From Bryoerythrophyllum caledonicum (taxonomy: Eukaryota > Streptophyta > Bryopsida > Pottiales > Pottiaceae), in the NCBI GenBank assembly GCA_963971425.1, contig OZ020520.1, positions 25,686,754 to 25,750,753 on the forward strand: a stretch of 64,000 bases of DNA. The letters run 5' to 3'. The notes below the pieces were generated by a model. It did no database searches and was not told where the DNA came from. It worked only from the letters and a program-made list of their open reading frames with translations. Made by a program: the position numbers and the translations under genes. Of this stretch, positions 56,960 to 64,000 are shown piece after piece (position 1 is the first letter of the stretch; every line of letters begins with the position of its first letter).

Positions 56960-57880
56960 TCTTGAAGGCGATCGTCCTTTCCCTGGAGTTGTGCGCGGTA
57001 TTTCCAAAGTTCTTCTTAGTTTTGGCAAACTTCTTCTACTAGATCCTTGTTTTCCTTTAAACTTTGCTCACATTGAGCAACAAGTTCAATAATCCTTGTG
57101 GCCAAATGGAACCTCGTCCGCGGACTCTAGGTTTTCATTGACATTCTCGTTAGCAACTGCGTACATCTCTGGGGCATCTTCTTCCTTGCCGGTTCATCTC
57201 CAATAGTCGGTGTTCCTTGGAGTGCACAATTGAGCCAGTGGCATTTAAAGAAGTCTTCAATCTTCTTGCAAATAGATGGATGACATCTAGTGTCCGAGTC
57301 ATCACTAGAAGTGTCAGACCACGCGACTTCCTCGTTTGAAACTTCAAACCTCGGTTCCCTTTTTCCTAGAGCTTTGCCCGGAACTTGCGCTGCATCCGTA
57401 GTGTTGTTGTGGTTACTGGTGTCATCTTGGAGTTTGGTTGTATTTCCATTGTCCTCCAATCAACTACTACGCCAAGGACAAGTTTTGCATACACCATTCG
57501 CAAAATAGATAGATTCACCTCGTCGTGGTGAACCTTCGTCTTGTTGTAGATGTGTTGATTCGCTTGGATGCACCGCTCTTTGAATAGTTCATCGGTGTAG
57601 TAATTTAAGTTGCCCTTGTCGTACCGCCAAAGTTCCAATTACCACAAATGCGGCCACATCCGTCCCCAAGTGACACAACGCAATGTACTTTGCACACTAT
57701 GTAAATGTCCACATACTTGGTACATCCATCTTGTCTCAAGATGCTTTCAGGTCATCATCAATGAATATGTGAAGGCGTTTCTTCTTCTTGTAGTTGCGTA
57801 CCCGCCTTGCATCACGCAGTCGTTTCTTCATTCTCTTCTCGGCATCCTCCATCTCTGAAGGGCCACTTGAATCCATACTT
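56960..57880 (-). pseudogene. ORF-X copy 4
   Basis: Minus-strand blocks: a start MDSSGPSEMEDAEKRMKKRL at about 57880, KKKRLHIFIDDDLKAS, then (in another frame) LNYYTDELFKERCIQANQHI and LRMVYAKLVLGVVVDWRTME at 57480-57600, an acidic Ser-rich middle with QTRKSRG, and a decayed coiled coil near 57000-57090. The order matches copy 3 exactly. The N-terminal basic region followed by the conserved aromatic block could bind nucleic acid, but that is a guess. Confidence 0.65.
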
Positions 57881-58189
57881 AAAAATGACATGAAGGGGTG
57901 CCAGAAGTATAAGGGTGTCAATAGACACCGTATAACACTTTCCAATGGTGCCAAGCAAGCAGTTGCCACGTGGGAGTTGCAGGCCAAAGCGCCTGGGAAA
58001 TGGGCCCATTGAGGTTTGATTCTCATTGAGGTTTGATTGGGAAATGGGCCCATAGAGAGGCGCGCATGCGGCCCTGGCCAGACGTGTCCCAATAATGACT
58101 GAGCGCATAAACTCATTTTCATTGGGCTCGTACAAGTCAGGGTTGGGTGCGTACAAAAAGGAACCGAGCTTGTTCCCTCACTGGTTGGG

Positions 58190-60280
58190 AGCATGCATTA
58201 ATGGTGGCGCACGCTCTAGGCTCGGTCGGGCATGCACGTATGCGCGCGCCCCTGGGTCGGGCGTGTAATATCTAGAGTCGGTTGCTTGCACGTGCGCACT
58301 CATGAGGGCCGGGCGTCTTGCATGTTGGCAAAACAAATTTATTGGAATATTTAGTTCTAAAAAATTGAGGGAATTAAAAGACAAATAAACTTCTCAGTGT
58401 TTCAAAGTGAGGTGCAGTAAATGGATCCAAAACATTTGTCAAGATTATTGTTTGTGGTAATCAAACCTGAAGAGTATTGTCAAGATAGATTAGGAGGAAA
58501 AGACAAGTGTAAAGAGCGTTTTTATGTTTGTTGAAGCCATGTATACAAGATAAGCGTTGCACTTAACAATCAATTAAGTTATTATCATCTTACGGATCAT
58601 TTCTTCCAAGCTCTCCCTCACTTATCTCAAATTTGTCCCACTCATTTTAAAGTTATCTTACTTTCACCATTACGTTTTTCTTCACTTATCTTTTGATTTT
58701 TTGTTGATTATTTTATTTATTAATACTTTGTATCCAAAAAAATCAATTGTGATTATTGTGAATCTAATTATTATTAGATAGTAGAATTTATTCATAAAAT
58801 ATTATAGTTTCATTCTTTTTTTTGGGTATGAATTTGGTTTTTAAAGAAGAGATTCTAAGGGTTTTTGGATTATTTGATTGAATTTTCAATTTACAGAAGG
58901 TTTTGAAAAGTAGTGATGTGCTTTTTGTTTTTTTATCAATTTTGTATTGTTGCTCAAACTGCTCCAAACCAAGAAAGATTTGTAGTGCCCATTGATGATT
59001 TGGATCAAGGAATTTGTGATGTTGCTTTTGAAGCTAAGGTTGTGAGTTGGTATGAGACATATTATAGACTTCATTATTAAAAAAAAGCACATTCCACTTG
59101 AAAATATTTCTATTGTGATTTTTTGGACGGAGTAAATGTTGCAACCATCACATTGATGTGTAAAAATGAACTCATTCTCAAGCATGAAGCTTGTTTGCAC
59201 AAATGATTGTATGGCAAGGTTGAGAGTTTTGGATTGGAGCAAAAGTCTCACAATTATAGCTATCATCAACAAGATATATCTATGATATTTGTGTTGGAGA
59301 CATTACACTTAGGTCCAACATTCCACCATTCCAACCTAGACTGGCACCAATGTTTTTTCATACTAGTACTATTGCAGAATTCAAAATCAAGGAGTACAAT
59401 AATTTGGTAAGTACTACCTTGGCTGTGCTTATTGTTGTAGTTTTGAGTGAGAGAAGCACCCAAGTTGAAAATTCAACCTCAAGAGTGGAGTTGTTGCTTG
59501 TTGTTGATGGACTAAATTTGCATAAACTCAATGCTACGGCAATGGGACCAAATTTCAAGGATGAATACAATAAACTTGCGAAGGTTTATTACAGTGGTCA
59601 ATGTACCATGGTCTTAATAAAAAAATTATGGACCAAACGACATGTATGTACACCATGCAAAATTCTTTGTGAGTGGTCTCCATTTAAACCAGGGAGCAGT
59701 TTAAACTTTCATGATTCTTTGCTAGGGATATTGCATGCAATACCCCTCGCGGCAATATATTAAATTGAGTACAACCATTAGAAGTTCAGTATATATTTTA
59801 AAATATATTTCTATAGTCTCAAACTAAATTTCTACTAGTGATCTCATAGATTTTATAGATAATTTACAAGTAGATTTTGTGAATATATTTTAGTTTTTAA
59901 TTGATAAAGTCTAATATCCATTGTATCGACTTTCATTTAAAGTGCTTCTATGAGTTGTCAATCAAAATTTGTGCCAATTATATGTTGCCTATTATCTAAT
60001 AAAACAAGTTTTAATCTTGTCTTCTAGAATTTCTCAAGTACCGTAATAAGGTACACTAAAATTTTTATAGAAAACACGTAATTAAGCAATTTTTCCCTTG
60101 CAATTTGAAAGGGCACATATTTTTGGCGGCTGCCATTGCGCACAAAAATGTCAAATTTTCATATTTTCAAAAAAAATCTTTAAAAAAAATTGGTTGATTC
60201 AACAATTTTGCTTACAATCAAAATTGTTGGTATTTAGGAGCTATTTTAAGGCATTTTCAACATTTTTAAGTGGCACTTGG
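58190..60280. other. Repeat-derived spacer
   Basis: 58195-58380 resembles 41230-41420 beyond the hAT relic: GC-rich CGGGCGT/GCGCAC words, then GCA(C/T)GTTGG and TTCTAAAAAA. The remainder to 60280 is AT-rich. Plus-strand open pieces at 59207-59410 and 59350-59763 have no recognisable similarity and no consistent frame, so I do not call a gene. Confidence 0.45.
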
Positions 60281-61221
60281 TTAACCTCAAAATCAAAAAG
60301 TCTCGAGGTGGGCTTTTGCAAATCTTGGGCACGATTTCATGGTTGCAATTTATATCTGCAATTCTTGGAATTTTGTGCAGAGATGCAAGAAGACAAGAGG
60401 TATGTGGGAGCATAATTTTTATATTCATTGGACTTATACAAAAATCATTATGTCATCTTAGAGAAAAGACCGTCGAGTGCAGGCATGTCGGGAAGCTCCA
60501 AAACAATTTGTAGGACACTCTAGTAAGTTTTGAGATTTTCAATACTAACAAGTAAGATTAATTCCTTTCATATTGTCAAAAAACATTTTTTGTCTTTAGT
60601 GAAAAACAACATTTTATCCCAAGTCAACGGTTTTCACACATTGCCACACATTGTCGGGCAAGGAACCAAAAAACTTCTCCTTTTCCACATAAAACTTTGA
60701 GATTTTCATATTTTTCACTTTTATTTTATTTTATTACAAGACATGGTGTAAACCTTCTTATTGACCATTCGGATCAACATTTCAAAATATATTTTTTTTC
60801 CAAAAAACTAAAACGTGAATTGGCACTTTTTGAACCTCCACTCCTTGCACAATTTATTGAATATGCTACACCCTTCTCTATGTCTAAAAATTGGTGAACA
60901 AGAAGTTAATATCATGATCAACATGTTGATATAAGATTTAGACCTTGTGTAGTGCAAAACTTTAACACCAAGTGAAGTCAAAGTCTACTCATCCACTCAA
61001 TGTAGGGATGAAAATGAACGATTTTTCATACTTCAAACACTACAATCTTTCAATCCGTGTGGTCAAAGTTTATGAAATTTTGTGAGTATGTTATCTATTA
61101 AGTATCAAATGACATCTTATGGTTAAAACCAGAAAAAAAAAAGTTTTTATTTCCTTCCTTACTCATTGCACTAGTAGGTAAAGAAAATTTAACAAAATTA
61201 CCATGGAGATTTAGGGGTTAA
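60281..61221. mobile_element. TTAACCCCTAAAGG-family element, second near-complete copy
   Basis: It starts TTAACCTCAAAATCAAAAAG and ends TTTAGGGGTTAA; the interior follows 29640-30593 throughout, including ACGTGAATTGGC-CTTTTTGAAC and GTCAAAGTTTATGAAATTTTG. About 940 bp, non-coding. Confidence 0.7.
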
Positions 61222-62044
<823 letters not shown>

Positions 62045-62369
62045 ATTGATTGATCATCTCCATACTCTACTTTATTCCTTCCAATCACACACTTTTGCTC
62101 CACATAATAGGTAAAAAGAAGAGTTGAACGCTCGCCGATCACGTGAAGCATGAGCCAAGAGTTTAAGACGAGCATGAAGCAAGAGCCTGTTGGAGACAGT
62201 GCTACTGCCAAGGTCACTAGCACCTTGTGCTGTCTGTAATGCTAGACTCCAAGTAACACATAATTACAAGACCTGAATTCACCGTAATTCAAGTGCGCAG
62301 ACAGCACGAAAACCAAACAGAAGTTGCAAGTCAGAAAACTAAGAGAGTGCAGCCATCCGGGCGACGAAT

Positions 62370-62936
62370 CTATCGAGATGGTGGAGGAGGGGATTTCTGG
62401 CGGTTCACAGCCTGCACATCTTCATCGACAGGGGGAGGAGAGGAGAGGCTGGGCACCTCTTTCGTAGTTGGAGCCGGGCCGTTCTCATCGCGAGCCTGGG
62501 CAGCATCGTCGTCACGAGGGGCTTCCTCATCTTTGATGTTAGTCGCAGGGCGAGCCAGGAAACTTGGCTGATCTTCTCCAGCCATGACCACGAACGTGAG
62601 CTCGACATGATTCGCCTCGCAGCGCTTCAGCTCCACGTCCAGCTTCTCATCATGCACCGTTGGCGCGTTGGCGCCATCCCGCTCCGCTGTCCACGCGGTC
62701 TGCACTTCCAGGTCCCGCACTGCGGCCAGCCTGGCGCGCCTCTTGCGGCAGATGAAGAGCACGCACAGCCACAGGACGACGAGCGTGACCAGCCCCGAGG
62801 CGAGCATGATCAGGACGAGCGCCCACACTGGGAGCTGGCTGCTTGTGGAGGCCGAGGAGGGGGAGGGGTCTCCAGGATAGTATCCGTATCCGGGTCCGCC
62901 ATAGCCGGGCCACCTGCCTCTTCCAGGGGAGTCCAT
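62370..62936 (-). CDS. GLUTAMINE DUMPER-like single-pass membrane protein
   Basis: A single exon encodes 188 residues. A Gly/Tyr/Pro-rich N-terminus (about 1-33) precedes one membrane helix (residues 36-63, PVWALVLIMLASGLVTLVVL and onward), then a basic stop-transfer patch (CRKRRAR, 63-69). The cytosolic part contains VELTFVVMAGEDQPSFLARP (111-130), which matches the VIMAG box of plant glutamine dumper (GDU) proteins (V-I/V-M-A-G followed by P-x-F/Y-L-A-x-P). In Arabidopsis the VIMAG box and the membrane helix are needed for interaction with the ubiquitin ligase LOG2 and for amino-acid export phenotypes. The C-terminal tail is Pro/Glu/Asp-rich and not conserved. Length fits the family (about 100-190). 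ATG choice is the only one giving a free N-terminus before the helix. Confidence 0.75.
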   Translation of the reverse strand: MDSPGRGRWPGYGGPGYGYYPGDPSPSSASTSSQLPVWALVLIMLASGLVTLVVLWLCVLFICRKRRARLAAVRDLEVQTAWTAERDGANAPTVHDEKLDVELKRCEANHVELTFVVMAGEDQPSFLARPATNIKDEEAPRDDDAAQARDENGPAPTTKEVPSLSSPPPVDEDVQAVNRQKSPPPPSR

Positions 62937-63360
62937 TTCAGCAAAGCGGTGACTTCACAGCGCGTCTAACCTGCATCTGTGATCAGCGCCCCACCCAAAC
63001 AGAAAGTTTTCAGACAGAGTCGCAGACACCACTTGCCTGATGGAGGAAATTCAAAGCCACTAAGCATCTAACTCTAGGCAGATTCACACTCACAACTTGC
63101 CAGATGGAGGGAAAACGTCTGAGTATCTGTGAACCCGAACCCGAACCCGAACAGCAAAATCACACATAGTACTTGCCTGATGGAGAAGGACCTTCTTGCG
63201 AAAGACTAAAGACGCTGCGACACTTGCATGATGGCGGAGGAGGCTGCAGATGGAGAGATTCTCAAGGTCCGTCTCTCCATCCTCTGGATTCCGCGACCGC
63301 CTGGTTGAGATGCGAGAGAGAGATCTCACCCACTGCACTTCATGAAACATTGTCCGATCA
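62937..63360 (-). promoter_or_regulatory. Leader/promoter of the GDU-like gene with four repeated motifs
   Basis: A 16-bp motif, ACTTGCCTGATGGAGG, occurs four times with small changes at 63031, 63095, 63171 and 63222 (spacing 64, 76 and 51 bp). On the gene's strand it reads CCTCCATCAGGCAAGT. A CCGAAC triple repeat lies at about 63133-63150. The motifs may be regulatory sites or relics of a local duplication. Confidence 0.5.
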
Positions 63361-63920
63361 AGCTATGGTGAGCTCTAAGCGACAAGGATCTTCGCCGGAA
63401 TGGGGGTTCGGGACTTGGTCACTATAGTAAACCTGTAGATATTAAAGGAAGTCAACCTTTGAAACCTTTCGTTGTTCTTTATGTGAAATCTGACCAAAAG
63501 GTCGTCAAAGGCTCAACATAAGCGTCATGTTGAGTCTTACGAATCATCGAAGAGTCATAGGGTACAGCCTCCACCTTTGAAAAGTGAGCGCCTTGATCTA
63601 TGGAGTCTAGAATTCCAGCCCCTGTGCACAGAAAACGCAGCACAGGTGTCAGTTAGTTTGGAATACTGTAGCGACTTGGGAGACAAAAATGTTGACGTTT
63701 TAGAAGGAGCACGTGCTAACAGGAAGAGAAGTTGGTAAGCAAAAGCGTTGATTTTTTTAACTTGAGGGATATTGTACAAAATGATGAGGTCAGCGTTGAG
63801 AGTTGGCTGATTCAACATCAACTAAGATGCTCTGCTGCTAAATTACACTGATATGATACACGCTGGTGTCTTTTCCATCTCAAGCAGCCAGAACAGCTCG
63901 CTCCTCTGCACGTCGAGAGG
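63361..63920. other. Intergenic stretch
   Basis: I see no gene. GCACGTGCTAACAGGA at about 63709 also occurs at 55573, so a dispersed repeat fragment may be present. Confidence 0.4.
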
Positions 63921-64000
63921 ATGGCCAAGGTTGGACCTGGCAAGAGCGGGATCAACACTGCACAAGCTAACGGTCCTCTGAACATTAACTACTACTACCC
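63921..64000 (+). CDS. Possible start of a gene cut by the window edge
   Basis: An ATG at 63921 opens a frame that runs off the window after 26 codons (MAKVGPGKSGINTAQANGPL and following). The last in-frame stop upstream is at 63849. I recognise no family, and the call rests only on an ATG and an open frame, so it may be spurious. Confidence 0.2.
   Translation, partial: MAKVGPGKSGINTAQANGPLNINYYY

Noticed and set aside
58886..59763. Possible transposase gene
   Set aside because: Several open pieces exist on both strands but no frame is consistent and no motif is recognisable.

Overview
The window is nuclear DNA of a land plant, most likely a seedless one (bryophyte or lycophyte grade); I cannot name the species. 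The support is a set of plant-type genes (FBL10-like F-box/LRR protein, plastid terminal oxidase, MYC_N-type bHLH factor, glutamine-dumper-like protein), plant telo-box motifs (AAACCCTA) in gene leaders, short GT-AG introns, and a sperm-tail PG-rich (SHIPPO) protein end, which points to a lineage with swimming sperm.

Layout. 1-6 kb: end of a SHIPPO gene (+), an intronless F-box/LRR gene (+), and a two-exon TMEM45/DUF716 membrane protein gene (-) convergent with it. 6-15 kb: repeats, namely a 4.4-kb pogo-like DNA transposon with a nonsense-riddled transposase, bracketed by two copies of a MITE, then an AT-rich tandem-repeat field and two unrelated MITEs. 16-26 kb: an 11-exon PTOX gene (+) convergent with a 9-exon bHLH gene (-), both with intact reconstructed reading frames. 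26.7-62 kb: dense transposon territory containing a third MITE copy, a TIR family with ends like TTAACCCCTAAAGG, four broken copies of an unrecognised coiled-coil protein ('ORF-X'), a broken kinase-like gene, a decayed hAT transposase, and a 12.2-kb LINE at 41447-53681 bounded by an 18-bp target-site duplication. 62-64 kb: a glutamine-dumper-like gene (-) behind a 326-bp (GA)n tract, and possibly the start of another gene at the right edge. A 200-N assembly gap lies at 55214-55413.

The most unusual object is the LINE. It combines an ORF1 with a C-terminal coiled coil, a 123-bp repeat array encoding lysine-rich 41-residue units, two degenerate 2A-like motifs exactly 171 codons apart, an N-terminal APE-type endonuclease, a reverse transcriptase, the tail of an RNase H domain, a zinc knuckle and a C-terminal domain that resembles a restriction-like (PD-D/E-x-K) nuclease. 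That dual-endonuclease layout recalls the Dualen/RandI type known from green algae. It carries an internal deletion, a 26-bp triplication and a few stop codons, so this copy is dead. ORF-X is the second item worth following: it recurs four times and lies next to different partners (kinase-like gene, hAT transposase). The host genes appear functionally independent of one another; no operon-like or pathway cluster is evident.
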